Below, in pieces: positions 18,665 to 27,461 of a DNA stretch of 64,000 nt. The first letter of the stretch is position 1; the number at the start of each line of letters is the position of its first letter. The stretch is from Bryobacterales bacterium (GTDB lineage Bacteria; Acidobacteriota; Terriglobia; Bryobacterales; Bryobacteraceae): contig JADJOP010000009.1 of NCBI GenBank assembly GCA_016713735.1, positions 124,001-188,000 of the forward strand, in the 5' to 3' direction. The position numbers were made by a program, and so were the translations under genes. The notes below the pieces were generated by a model. It had not been told where the DNA came from, made no database searches, and was given only the letters and a program-made list of their open reading frames with translations.

Positions 18665-18910
18665 ATGGACGGGATGTCTGTTCGTACACTCGTAGAAGAA
18701 ATCGCGAAAGCTCTTGTTGACATCCCCGAGAACGTCAGTGTGCGCGAAGTGGAAGGGGAACAGGTCACTGTTCTCGAGCTTCGCGTGGACCCCAGCGACC
18801 TCGGGAAAGTAATCGGCAAGCAGGGCAGGACGGCGCGAAGCGTGCGCACTCTCTTAGGCGCCGCGGGCATGAAGTTGAACCGCCGGTTCACCCTCGAAAT
18901 TCTTGAGTAG
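18665..18910 (+). CDS. khpA: KH-domain RNA-binding protein KhpA
   Basis: An 81-aa single type-II KH domain with the RNA-gripping GxxG loop as GKQG (DPSDLGKVIGKQGRTARSVRTLL). KhpA partners with KhpB/EloR where present and influences cell division and elongation; it sits between rpsP and rimM in many genomes. GAGGTGAAG lies 5-13 nt upstream of the ATG. Its 3' end overlaps the rimM start. Confidence 0.93.
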   Translation: MDGMSVRTLVEEIAKALVDIPENVSVREVEGEQVTVLELRVDPSDLGKVIGKQGRTARSVRTLLGAAGMKLNRRFTLEILE

Positions 18911-19427
18911 GCCGCTCCGCCAGCGGGTCCCACTCGGCACGGTGGTTCGCGCGCGAGGATTGCGAGGAGAGATGATCCTCGACCGCACCGTGCATCGGCG
19001 ATACACGCCGGGGTTGAGTGTCCAGGTGGACGCCCGCCCGTATCGTCTGCTCTCGCTTCGCCCCCATCAGGACCGCGCCCTGTTGCAGTTGGAAGGTATC
19101 TCCAACATTGAGCAGGCCGAAGCCCTCCGCGGCGGCGAACTCTCCGTGGCTCGCGCCGATGTCGCGCTGGAACCTGGTGAATACCTACTTCAGGACCTCA
19201 TCGGCTGCGACGTGATCGACCACGTGAGCGGCCACCTCTACGGCGAGGTCGACGAGTGGCAGGAAACCGGCCTGCAGACACTTTTGGAAGTCCGCACGCC
19301 GGCCGTTCCGCTGCTCATTCCGCTCGTACCGGCCATTTGCGTTGAGATCCGCCCTGCCGATCGGCTCATCCGTGTCACACTGCCGGAAGGCCTCGCCCAG
19401 CTCAACGACTCCACGGCCGCGCCATGA
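18903..19427 (+). CDS. rimM: 16S rRNA processing protein RimM
   Basis: A 174-aa protein: N-terminal beta barrel with the family GTVVRARGLRGEMIL, then DRALLQLEGISNIEQAEALRGGELSV and the PRC-barrel domain (GEYLLQDLIGCDVIDHVSGHLYGEVDEW; then PLLIPLVPAICVEIRPADRLIRVTLPEGL). It assists 30S head maturation by binding uS19. The start is a TTG overlapping the last codons of khpA by 8 bp, needed to include the conserved barrel opening. Its stop overlaps the trmD ATG (ATGA), indicating translational coupling. Confidence 0.93.
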   Translation: MSRPLRQRVPLGTVVRARGLRGEMILDRTVHRRYTPGLSVQVDARPYRLLSLRPHQDRALLQLEGISNIEQAEALRGGELSVARADVALEPGEYLLQDLIGCDVIDHVSGHLYGEVDEWQETGLQTLLEVRTPAVPLLIPLVPAICVEIRPADRLIRVTLPEGLAQLNDSTAAP

Positions 19428-20119
19428 CCTTTCACCTCGTCACCATCTTCCCTGAGTTCTTCCAGGGCTTCCTCTCCAACGGCATCGTGGCCAAGGCCAT
19501 CGAGGCCGGTGTTGTGCGCGTACAGGTCCACAACCTTCGCGATTGGACGCAGGACCGCCATAAGACGGTGGACGACCGGCCGTTCGGCGGCGGCGAAGGC
19601 ATGCTCATGAAGTGCCAGCCGCTCTTCGATGCCGTCGAAGCGATCCTGCCGGAGCGCAGCGAGCACACGCGCATCGTCCTGCTGAGCGCCCAGGGCCGCA
19701 AATTCGATCAGGAATGCGCGCGCCGCCTCTCGGCATGCTCGGAGATCGTCTTCCTCTGTGGCCGCTATGAAGGCGTTGATGAGAGAGTCGCCGAGCACCT
19801 TGCCGACGAAGAACTCTCCATCGGCGACTTTGTGGTGAGCGGCGGCGAACTTCCGGCCGCGTTGATCCTGGACTCCGTCGCCCGCCTCGTTCCGGGCGTG
19901 GTTGGCAACGAAGCTTCCACTGAGAACGAGAGCTTCAACCGCGAGCTTCCCGAGGGCGGCCGCCTGCTGGACTGCCCGCAATACACGCGCCCCGCCGAGT
20001 TTCGAGGCTGGCCCGTGCCCGACGTGCTGTTGAGCGGCCATCACGGTGAGATCGTAAAGTGGCGCCGCGAAGCCGCGCTCGCCAAGACCCGCCGCATGAG
20101 GCCCGATCTCCTGCCCTGA
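19424..20119 (+). CDS. trmD: tRNA (guanine37-N1)-methyltransferase TrmD
   Basis: A 231-aa SPOUT-class enzyme. Conserved blocks are FHLVTIFPEFFQGF, the knot sequences LLSAQGRKFDQE and FLCGRYEGVDERV, GDFVVSGGELPA, and the C-terminal YTRPAEFRGWPVPDVLLSGHHGEIVKWR that contacts tRNA. It methylates G37 next to the anticodon using SAM and prevents frameshifting. It overlaps rimM by 4 bp. The usual next gene, rplS, is absent; an exported lactonase follows after 15 bp. Confidence 0.96.
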   Translation: MTFHLVTIFPEFFQGFLSNGIVAKAIEAGVVRVQVHNLRDWTQDRHKTVDDRPFGGGEGMLMKCQPLFDAVEAILPERSEHTRIVLLSAQGRKFDQECARRLSACSEIVFLCGRYEGVDERVAEHLADEELSIGDFVVSGGELPAALILDSVARLVPGVVGNEASTENESFNRELPEGGRLLDCPQYTRPAEFRGWPVPDVLLSGHHGEIVKWRREAALAKTRRMRPDLLP

Positions 20120-20125
20120 TATACT
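20120..20125 (+). promoter_or_regulatory. Likely -10 box of the lactonase gene
   Basis: TATACT starts one base after the trmD stop and ends 9 bp before the ATG at 20135. It suggests that the lactonase gene is transcribed separately from the translation operon. Confidence 0.35.
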
Positions 20126-20134
20126 GCACTCGCT

Positions 20135-21310
20135 ATGTTCCCTCGGCGAGTTCTCCTTCTCACCCTGACCCTGCTCTGCGCGTTCCCTCTTACCGCGCAG
20201 CAATCCCTCGTCTACCTCGGCACGTATACCGTCCGGGCGGGCGGCGCTACCAAGGACCCCACGAGCAAGGGCATTTATGTTTCCAAGTTCGACCTGGCCT
20301 CAGGCAAGATGGGCGACCCTGAGCTGGCAGCCGAAACCACCAACCCCAGCTTCTTCGCCATTCACCCGAACGCCAAGTTCCTCTACGCCGTCGGCGAGAC
20401 CTACGGTTCGTCGGGCAAGCCCGGCGGCACCGTCACGGCCTTCTCCATTGATGCTGCCAGCGGCAAGCTGACCCAACTGAACCAGGTTGGCTCGGAAGGC
20501 GGCGGGCCTTGCTTTGCCACCGTCGATAAGACGGGCCGCTGGCTGCTGGTGGCCAACTACGGCACGGGATCGGTGGCCAGCTTCGCTCTCGACGCCGACG
20601 GGAAGCTCGGCGCGGCGGCGAGCGTCATCCAGCACAAAGGCTCGGGCGCCAACCCCCAACGGCAGAAGGGGCCGCACGCCCACTCCATCAATCTCGACCC
20701 GCGCAACCGCTTCGCCATCGCCGCCGACCTCGGCACCGACCGCCTTTACATCTACAAATTCGATCAGAAAACCGGCAAGCTGTCCGAGCACGGCGAATTT
20801 CAGATGAAGCCCGGCGCCGGACCGCGCCACTTCAGCTTTCATCCTTCCGGCAAGTACGCTTTCGCCATTAACGAAATGCACATGACGCTTACCTCCATGT
20901 ACTGGGACGGCGCCGCCGGCAAACTGGTCGAAATCGCCACGCTGCCGACGATCCCCGGCCAGGTGGAGCAAGGCATGTCCACGGCCGAGGTGCTCGCGCA
21001 TCCGTCGGGCAACTTCGTCTATGGCTCCAACCGCGGCCACGACACCATCGCCGTGTTCAACGTCGATAAGCGCGGTCGACTCGCGCGCACGTCGAACGAG
21101 CCGACCGAAGGTAAGACGCCACGCAACTTCGGCATCTCTCCGGACGGCAACTGGCTCATCGCCGCCAACCAGAATTCAGACTCCGTGGTCGTTTTTAAGA
21201 TCGATCCCGCGACCGGAGTCCTCACGCCGACCGGACAGAAGCTGAGCGTTCCCATGCCGGTCTGCGTCCGCTTCCGCGTTGAGCCCAAGGGCGGAATCTT
21301 CGGCAAGTAG
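20135..21310 (+). CDS. Exported lactonase-family seven-bladed propeller (6-phosphogluconolactonase-like)
   Basis: A 391-aa protein with a Sec signal peptide (LLLTLTLLCAFPLTAQQ). The mature part opens SLVYLGTYT and shows repeated blade motifs (NPSFFAIHPNAKFLYAVGET; GPCFATVDKTGRWLLVANYGTGSV; GPRHFSFHPSGKYAFAINEM; TPRNFGISPDGNWLIAANQNSD), matching the lactonase/Pgl propeller family. Cytosolic relatives hydrolyse 6-phosphogluconolactone; the exported form here probably acts on a different lactone or sugar derivative. It is not expected to be functionally tied to trmD. It converges with the patatin gene with 17 bp between. Confidence 0.85.
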   Translation: MFPRRVLLLTLTLLCAFPLTAQQSLVYLGTYTVRAGGATKDPTSKGIYVSKFDLASGKMGDPELAAETTNPSFFAIHPNAKFLYAVGETYGSSGKPGGTVTAFSIDAASGKLTQLNQVGSEGGGPCFATVDKTGRWLLVANYGTGSVASFALDADGKLGAAASVIQHKGSGANPQRQKGPHAHSINLDPRNRFAIAADLGTDRLYIYKFDQKTGKLSEHGEFQMKPGAGPRHFSFHPSGKYAFAINEMHMTLTSMYWDGAAGKLVEIATLPTIPGQVEQGMSTAEVLAHPSGNFVYGSNRGHDTIAVFNVDKRGRLARTSNEPTEGKTPRNFGISPDGNWLIAANQNSDSVVVFKIDPATGVLTPTGQKLSVPMPVCVRFRVEPKGGIFGK

Positions 21311-21327
21311 GGCGGCGGCGTTTTTCC

Positions 21328-24300
21328 TCACGCGCCGAGGGCCCGCATCACCAGATACACGCCCAGCGCCGGCAATCCCGGCACTAGCAGCACAAGCAGT
21401 GAAAAGGCCTGGAACTGCGCATCGCGCCGCACCAGCGCGATCACGCCCGACACGCACGACGCCGCCATGGTCCACCCGGCCACATGCGCAGCCACGGCCG
21501 TGCCATCGCGCAGCAGCCACCAAGCAGCGAACGGCAGCAGCGCGTAGAACAGCACCCACTTTGCCGTGCTCACCGGAGCCACCGGCAGATCCAACGCCAC
21601 AGGTGCGGGTGCGTTCACCGGATTCAACTCACGCAATGACGCGGAAACGTTCCGGCTGATGCGCTCGTTTTCGAAATAGTCCGCCACCGCCGCGCCCACT
21701 CCCAGCACTGCCACGGCAAGCCCTTCGATCACACCTCCGCTGCGCATCATGGCGAATCCCGTTGCTCCGAATAGGAGCGCGTAGGCAGCCACGAACCGCT
21801 GGTCGGCCTCCAGGTGGCGCCGCACCGCCGTCCGCCGATCGTCCGGCACATCGCCGCAATCCCGCTCCACATCGCCGGCCGTCTTCCAGCCCTCGATCGA
21901 TGGCAGCGGCAGCCCCTTGGACGCCCGCCACACCTGCACCATCCGCACCAACGTCAACACCACGGCAGCCGCGGCCACCCAGAACACAAACCGGTTCAAC
22001 CAAGGCGGCAATGGGCCCGAAGCGTGTGCCACACCAAGGGCAGCGAAGAAAAGCGTCACTGGCAGCGCCACCGCCGCCGCCGCCGCACCAACCAGAACCA
22101 ACGTCGGCCGGTGCTTGGCCTCGGGCGCTTCCTGGAACCAGTCCTGCAAGTGTGCCGAGGCCAGCTTTGCGGCCACCGTCAGGCCCACAATCACCCACCC
22201 CGCCGTCTGCACCGCCGGCAACACTACGCCTACCACGACAAGCACCACGCCCACCGCGAACAGCACCGTCATCCAATACCGGAACGCCAGTTCGGAATAG
22301 CGGCGCGGCGTCGAGACTTCGATCAACCCCCACGCCAACCGCCCCACGTGCGCCACCCCGGAAAGCGGAGTCGGCTGTGCGTTCGTGCGCCGCGCAATCG
22401 CATCCAAAAGGTCGCCGATCACAGTCGTCGAACGCGCCAGCGTTCTTGCCCACGGGCCTCGCTGCTGCTCCTCCAGACGCAACTGCATCCACTTCGCCAG
22501 CAGGTCCTTGCCCTTCAGCCCGCTGAGCCACAACTTCTCCTGTCTCGCCAATTCCTCCTCGATGATGGCGACGTGCGCGCGCTCGATCAACTCCCTGCGC
22601 GCCTCCTGGGGCTCCTCCATCGGCAGCATCGCCGAGATGATCCGTTCTGCCCCATCCAGCCGTCCCCACAGAATGTCGTTTTCGCGCCACTGCTGCTCCA
22701 GGAAGCCGGCGAAGGCCCCTAGCGCCGCGCCCTTCACCTTCACCTTGCCGCCGGCCATCGCCACGCCGAGCGGGGCATCCAGCGGGCTCACACGATAGAT
22801 CTCGATTTCGTCCATCTCACCCACCTCGGCGTTGAAGATGAGCGGAAACGTCAACATGTCGTATCGCTCGAACTTGTCGCTGAGTTCCTCAACCTCGCGC
22901 CTCAATCGGACCGCGCCCTCCGCTTCGCCCTCGGCCGGCTTCAGGGCTTCGTCGATTTGAGTGCGGATTCCAGTAAGCTCGCCCGCCAGCGCGGCACGCA
23001 AATCCGAAGTGGCCTGCTCGATCGCCGTCCTGACATCCGGTTTCCGCAACAACTTCCTCGCCCAGTCCTCGCGTTCCTCCTCGCTGCTCCATGGCGCTAC
23101 CCGCAGCCCATCACCATCCTGTGCAGATGCACCGCCGAGGAGTTGAAGCAGGTCCTCCCTAGTCCCTAACTTCGCCAGTGCCCCTTTGTGCGACTTGCGC
23201 TGCAAGCGGAGCAGGCTCTTGTACGGCAGCAGCAAACGCGCGCGGATCATGCGCGCGCATTCCTTCCGTTCCGGAGTCTCTTCTTTTTGCTCCTGCACCC
23301 GTGCCAATTTCCGGAACAGGTAGTGGATCCTCCTGAGCCGGAATTTCACATCGAAATCCAGCAGGAACTTGTTCAGGGTGCGCGGTTGCTTGTCCTCAGC
23401 CTGCTCGTAGGTGGTGTCGCGCCACGTCTCGATGAGATAGCGCAACCGTGTTCCCTCCCGGGAATCCTCATTTACTCCGTAGTGCCGGCAGAGCAGAGCG
23501 GTGAGATCGTCTGTAACGGAGGAGACCTTTACGGCATGATAGGCAACGTAGCCGGGACCGAACTCTCGAGCCAGATCAGCCCTCGTCAGCGTCACCCACG
23601 CACCCGCTTCGAGCTTCGGAAACTGCACGCCGTGCGCCCACACCTCGATGGTGCGAATCATGTCCCGCAGTCGCCCGATTTCCCCATTCCGCCGGCGCGC
23701 CCGTTCCAGGTCGCCGCGAATCGTCTCATAGCGGGGCAAGCTCGTCAGCGCGCTCCAAGCGTTGGCAATGGCATTCGGACGTCGCGCGCCTGCCTTCGGC
23801 CCTTCCCCGTTCTCCGGATCCGGTTCCACATAAAACATCACGCGATTCACGGGAAGCTCCGCCTGCCGCTTGAGGATCTCGTCAATCACGAACGAAAACG
23901 GCTTGTTGTCCAGGTATCCGCCATCGGCGATTGGCCGATCCTCAATGCCCTGTTCGCTGCCCTCAAGGTGGCTGGACGCATCGATTCTCCGGTAGGCCGG
24001 AGCGCACTCCAAACACAGGCGCCGCGCTTGTTCCCACACTGCGCCGCGGGCGCCATTCGGATTCACCGTCTGCTGGATATCCCGCAACGTCATGGGTTCA
24101 AAGGCCATCGGAAATGAGGAGGTGCAACGTGCGGCAAACGCCAGAACGGGATCATAGTCGGCGGTGAACTGATTCAGCAGCCGCTCCGCCGGCTTTGCGG
24201 CCGCCGTTCCAGCGGACGCATTGGCCCCGGGCTCATCCGGCTCCACCGGCTCGAACTCCGAATACCGGAAATGGAACTCGGTTTTGTGCAGCCGTTCCTT

Positions 24301-24906
24301 CACGCTGCCATCGGCCAGTTGGATATCCTCGGCCAACCCAGACAGATCGGTCGCCGTGATGTGCAGATCCAACTCTTTCGCCAGCGATTCTCCTTCACCC
24401 GGCTCCATCCCCCGCAGAGCCTTCAGCAACTTCACGTACATGCGCTGGCTGTTGAGCAGCGAGGCCGGCGGCGACTGCAATTCATACGGCTGCATGTCGT
24501 CATCACCCTTCAGAGAACCCTCATCGTTGATCAGTTTCGCAATGTCGCCCTCTTCGACCCAGAGGTTCTTGATTCCCTTCAGATCGCCATTGAGCGACAG
24601 CGCCTTGGCCAGAAACACGCCGTTGATCCCGCCCGCCGAGGTTCCGGCAATCGCGTCGATGACGAACCGCACGGGAGCGCCGTCAGCCTCGCTGCCCTGC
24701 CCCGCCAACTGGCGGCTTAGTTTCCGGTAAACGGCCTGGGTGCCGGTGACACCCTCGCCTGCCCCATCCGCCGTCGCCTTCACCAGATGCAGGAACTCCT
24801 GCACCACACCATTGATGTAGATGGCCAGCGAAACACCGCCATACAACACCAGCCCAATCCGGACTTCCCGTTCCGCGCCGATGGAAGCACCCAAAGAAGT
24901 TGACAT
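21328..24906 (-). CDS. Giant patatin-like phospholipase with C-terminal membrane domain
   Basis: A 1192-aa protein of the bacterial patatin-related type. Residues about 15-340 form the patatin domain: VLYGGVSLAIYINGVVQEF (oxyanion loop), the nucleophile Ser90 in AGTSAGGING, and the catalytic Asp328 in ADGGYLDNKPF. A long charged helical middle follows (about 400-800). The last 350 residues contain about eight hydrophobic segments (for example VLFAVGVVLVVVGVVLPAV and VLFYALLPFAAWWLL), so the enzyme is membrane-anchored. It likely hydrolyses acyl chains of lipids at the inner membrane. The ATG at 24906 matches the family start; a longer open frame upstream has no family support and overlaps the next gene. 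Confidence 0.85.
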   Translation of the reverse strand: MSTSLGASIGAEREVRIGLVLYGGVSLAIYINGVVQEFLHLVKATADGAGEGVTGTQAVYRKLSRQLAGQGSEADGAPVRFVIDAIAGTSAGGINGVFLAKALSLNGDLKGIKNLWVEEGDIAKLINDEGSLKGDDDMQPYELQSPPASLLNSQRMYVKLLKALRGMEPGEGESLAKELDLHITATDLSGLAEDIQLADGSVKERLHKTEFHFRYSEFEPVEPDEPGANASAGTAAAKPAERLLNQFTADYDPVLAFAARCTSSFPMAFEPMTLRDIQQTVNPNGARGAVWEQARRLCLECAPAYRRIDASSHLEGSEQGIEDRPIADGGYLDNKPFSFVIDEILKRQAELPVNRVMFYVEPDPENGEGPKAGARRPNAIANAWSALTSLPRYETIRGDLERARRRNGEIGRLRDMIRTIEVWAHGVQFPKLEAGAWVTLTRADLAREFGPGYVAYHAVKVSSVTDDLTALLCRHYGVNEDSREGTRLRYLIETWRDTTYEQAEDKQPRTLNKFLLDFDVKFRLRRIHYLFRKLARVQEQKEETPERKECARMIRARLLLPYKSLLRLQRKSHKGALAKLGTREDLLQLLGGASAQDGDGLRVAPWSSEEEREDWARKLLRKPDVRTAIEQATSDLRAALAGELTGIRTQIDEALKPAEGEAEGAVRLRREVEELSDKFERYDMLTFPLIFNAEVGEMDEIEIYRVSPLDAPLGVAMAGGKVKVKGAALGAFAGFLEQQWRENDILWGRLDGAERIISAMLPMEEPQEARRELIERAHVAIIEEELARQEKLWLSGLKGKDLLAKWMQLRLEEQQRGPWARTLARSTTVIGDLLDAIARRTNAQPTPLSGVAHVGRLAWGLIEVSTPRRYSELAFRYWMTVLFAVGVVLVVVGVVLPAVQTAGWVIVGLTVAAKLASAHLQDWFQEAPEAKHRPTLVLVGAAAAAVALPVTLFFAALGVAHASGPLPPWLNRFVFWVAAAAVVLTLVRMVQVWRASKGLPLPSIEGWKTAGDVERDCGDVPDDRRTAVRRHLEADQRFVAAYALLFGATGFAMMRSGGVIEGLAVAVLGVGAAVADYFENERISRNVSASLRELNPVNAPAPVALDLPVAPVSTAKWVLFYALLPFAAWWLLRDGTAVAAHVAGWTMAASCVSGVIALVRRDAQFQAFSLLVLLVPGLPALGVYLVMRALGA

Positions 24907-25075
24907 GGGGTGAATTATCTCGCGGAAGTCCGTCAATTGCGAGAAGAAACGGATAAGAAATCCGTGACACGCGCCCTCATTGCTCTCGACCCTAGCCGGC
25001 GCTATCCTCTCGATGAGATGAAGGGCACCGCTGCACACACCGCGCTGGGTTTCTGGGCAACTACAGGAGGAATTC

Positions 25076-25885
25076 ATGAGATTGTCCATCACCAAGTCCT
25101 TCAAACACACACTCTTCGCCGCCCTCGCCTTCAACCCCGCCCTCGCCCCGGTTCAGGCTGACAACGCCTCCGGCACCATGGAACGCGCCAGTTCCTCCGG
25201 CACAAGCCTCAGTCCACTTGGCACGTGGGTGTGGAAATGCTGCCGTGGCGCCCACTCCGGCACCTTCACGATTCAGAATCAGGATTCCGAGGGCCGCTTC
25301 ACGGGCCGCTTCGGCAATGGCCCCAGTGACGGCCAGACTGCGATCCAAGGCCGTATCCGCGGCAACCGCATCGAATTCACCCGCTCCTCGCCCGCTTGGA
25401 GCGGCGGCAAACAGCAATGGTCCGCCGACCTCGAAGTGCGCAGTGGACGTCTCCACACCCGCAACGGACGATGGAGCGGCTACAGCCACAGCCCCGGCGC
25501 CGACGACTTCGAAGCCTCCCTCACCCGGCCGGAAGGGCCTGGCGCAACCACTTCGCCTATGGTCGGCCGCTGGCGATGGGAATGCTGCCGCGGCGGACAC
25601 TCGGGCACCTTTACGATCCAGGAACTCCACCCCGACGGGGCCGTCCGGGGTATCTTCGGCAGCTCACCCGACGATGGGGCCTCGCCATTCGAAGGCACTT
25701 ACCGCAGTGGCGTTCTCTCCTTCACTCGCCACGTCACCGTCAACGGACGCGCCTTCACGCAGCAATGGACGGCCCGCGTCATCAACGACAGTGACGGCAA
25801 TCCGCGAACCACAGACGGCCGGTGGAGCGGCTTTGCCTCGACGCCCGGCAACAACGACTTTGCCGCCCGCAAACTCGTTCCGTAG
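25076..25885 (+). CDS. Secreted protein with two tandem CC-motif repeats, unknown function
   Basis: A 269-aa protein preceded by a consensus AGGAGG 6 nt before its ATG. After a signal peptide (TLFAALAFNPALAPVQA) it consists of two repeats of about 100 aa. Each begins with G-T/R-W-x-W-x-CCRG-x-HSGTFTIQ (residues about 49-67 and 163-182), passes through FxGxFGxxPxDG-type and GxIxFTR strands, and ends in NGRWSGY/F plus a PGxxDFxA motif. The adjacent cysteines may pair as vicinal or inter-repeat disulfides, and each repeat looks like a small beta barrel or sandwich. I know no family name for it. It is divergent from the patatin gene (170 bp apart). Confidence 0.65.
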   Translation: MRLSITKSFKHTLFAALAFNPALAPVQADNASGTMERASSSGTSLSPLGTWVWKCCRGAHSGTFTIQNQDSEGRFTGRFGNGPSDGQTAIQGRIRGNRIEFTRSSPAWSGGKQQWSADLEVRSGRLHTRNGRWSGYSHSPGADDFEASLTRPEGPGATTSPMVGRWRWECCRGGHSGTFTIQELHPDGAVRGIFGSSPDDGASPFEGTYRSGVLSFTRHVTVNGRAFTQQWTARVINDSDGNPRTTDGRWSGFASTPGNNDFAARKLVP

Positions 25886-25991
25886 CTCCGCGCCTGAGGA
25901 ACCGCTCCTGCGCGGGCTCTGCGCGGGGCGCATCGCGCGGACACGGTCACATGGGGCGAGAATTTGGTGACGCTCTACCAGTCCAATCTGC

Positions 25992-25997
25992 TAAAAT
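25992..25997 (+). promoter_or_regulatory. Likely -10 box of the pdxR-like gene
   Basis: TAAAAT ends 6 bp before the ATG at 26004 with no ribosome site between, again implying a leaderless start. Confidence 0.35.
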
Positions 25998-26003
25998 GGC
26001 CCC

Positions 26004-27437
26004 ATGGAGCTACCAGCCATTGTGCTTTCGCACGACAGCGGGGAACCGCTGTACCGGCAGCTCTATGGGTCGATCCGGGCCGGGATCAACGAGGGGCAGA
26101 TTCCAGACGGCATGCGACTGCCCGCCACGCGTGAGCTGGCGGCGACGCTGGGCGTAAACCGCGCGACGGTTGCCCAGGCCTATGAACTCCTAGAAAAAGA
26201 AGGACTTCTGCGAGCGCATGTGGGGCGTGGCAGCTTCATCCAGGCGCCGACTGCAGGAGGAGATGGGGTGATCTCGTTTTCCTCGTCGCGGCCCTCAGAC
26301 GACCTCTTTCCTCTCGATGCGGTGGCTCGGATTCTGCAGGATTCCACACATGATGCGGCCCTCATGCGGACTCTGCTCCAGCTGGGGAGTACACTTGGTT
26401 ATCAACCACTTCGAGAGTACATTGTGGACCATCACCTGAGCCTAGCGGGGGGCTCACCCGGGGAAGCGCTGCAGGGCGAGCCACGGGAGCGCGGAGAGGT
26501 GCTGATCACATCCGGGTGCCAGCAGGCGCTGGATCTGGTGGCGCGCGCGTTTGTGCAGCCGGGCGACCTGGTGATGATGGAAGACCCGGTATACCCCGGC
26601 TTGCGCGAGGTGTTCCACCGCTCAGGCGGACGGCTGATTGGCCTGCCTGTTTCCGAGATTGGCCTGGATTTGGACGCGCTGGAACTGGCATTGCGGCGGG
26701 AGAGGCCCCGGTTGTTGCTGGTGACCCCGGATTTCCAGAATCCGACCGGGGCGACGCTGCCATTGGAATCGCGGCGGGCCCTGTTAGCCCTGTCGCGGCA
26801 ACACGGGGTGATGCTGGTTGAGGTCGGTATCTATCGCGGTCTTCGCTACGAGGGCGAGTCCATCCCCAGCCTGCGCGGGTTGGACGAGGCGGGTGAGGTG
26901 GTCCATATCGGCAGTTTTTCGAAGATCGCCTTTCCCGGTTTGCGAGTGGGTTGGGTGTGCGCGGGCCACGAAGCTGTGGAGCGACTGGTGGAGGCCAAGC
27001 AGTGGTGCGATTTGCACACCGACCACCTCTCGCAGTACATCCTGCATGAGTTTGCACGGTCCGGAGGGCTGGCGGCGCATCGCGAGCGTGTACTGGAAGC
27101 CGGACGACTGCGCTTGCAAGCGGCCGTGGCGGGGCTCGCAGCCCTGCCCGAGATCGCGCAGTTTACGAGGCCGCGGGGCGGCATGAGTTTGTGGGCCACG
27201 CTGCGCGCGGGCATCGATGCTGAACGAGTGCTGGACGCGGTAGGCGGGCGTGTGAGCTTCCTGCCGGGCTCGGCGTTCGCGGTGTCGCGGCGCCATCCGA
27301 ATTCGTTCCGGCTCAGTTTCGCCGGCCTGCGCCCGGCGGCGATTCATCAAGGGATTGAGTGGATTGGAGAGGGGGCGCGGCGGGCTGCCGGCCCGCCTCC
27401 GGAGCGCTATGGCTCACCCCACATGGCGATTGTCTAA
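26004..27437 (+). CDS. pdxR: MocR/PdxR-type regulator: GntR helix-turn-helix fused to an aminotransferase fold
   Basis: A 477-aa protein. Residues 1-80 are a GntR winged helix (PLYRQLYGSIRAGINEGQIPDGMRLPATRELAATLGVNRATV). Residues about 95-450 are a fold-type I aminotransferase domain: ITSGCQQALDLVARAF, EDPVYPG, DFQNPTGA and the PLP lysine Lys307 in GSFSKIAFPGLRVGW. The Asp that normally pairs with the pyridine nitrogen appears as Val274 (EVGIYRG), a one-base change from GAC, so PLP binding may be altered. It lies 24 bp upstream of pdxS in the same orientation, strongly suggesting that it senses PLP and controls pdxST. Other MocR regulators cannot be excluded by sequence alone. Confidence 0.82.
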   Translation: MELPAIVLSHDSGEPLYRQLYGSIRAGINEGQIPDGMRLPATRELAATLGVNRATVAQAYELLEKEGLLRAHVGRGSFIQAPTAGGDGVISFSSSRPSDDLFPLDAVARILQDSTHDAALMRTLLQLGSTLGYQPLREYIVDHHLSLAGGSPGEALQGEPRERGEVLITSGCQQALDLVARAFVQPGDLVMMEDPVYPGLREVFHRSGGRLIGLPVSEIGLDLDALELALRRERPRLLLVTPDFQNPTGATLPLESRRALLALSRQHGVMLVEVGIYRGLRYEGESIPSLRGLDEAGEVVHIGSFSKIAFPGLRVGWVCAGHEAVERLVEAKQWCDLHTDHLSQYILHEFARSGGLAAHRERVLEAGRLRLQAAVAGLAALPEIAQFTRPRGGMSLWATLRAGIDAERVLDAVGGRVSFLPGSAFAVSRRHPNSFRLSFAGLRPAAIHQGIEWIGEGARRAAGPPPERYGSPHMAIV

Positions 27438-27461
27438 TGTTTCAAACAAGGGAGTAGGACA

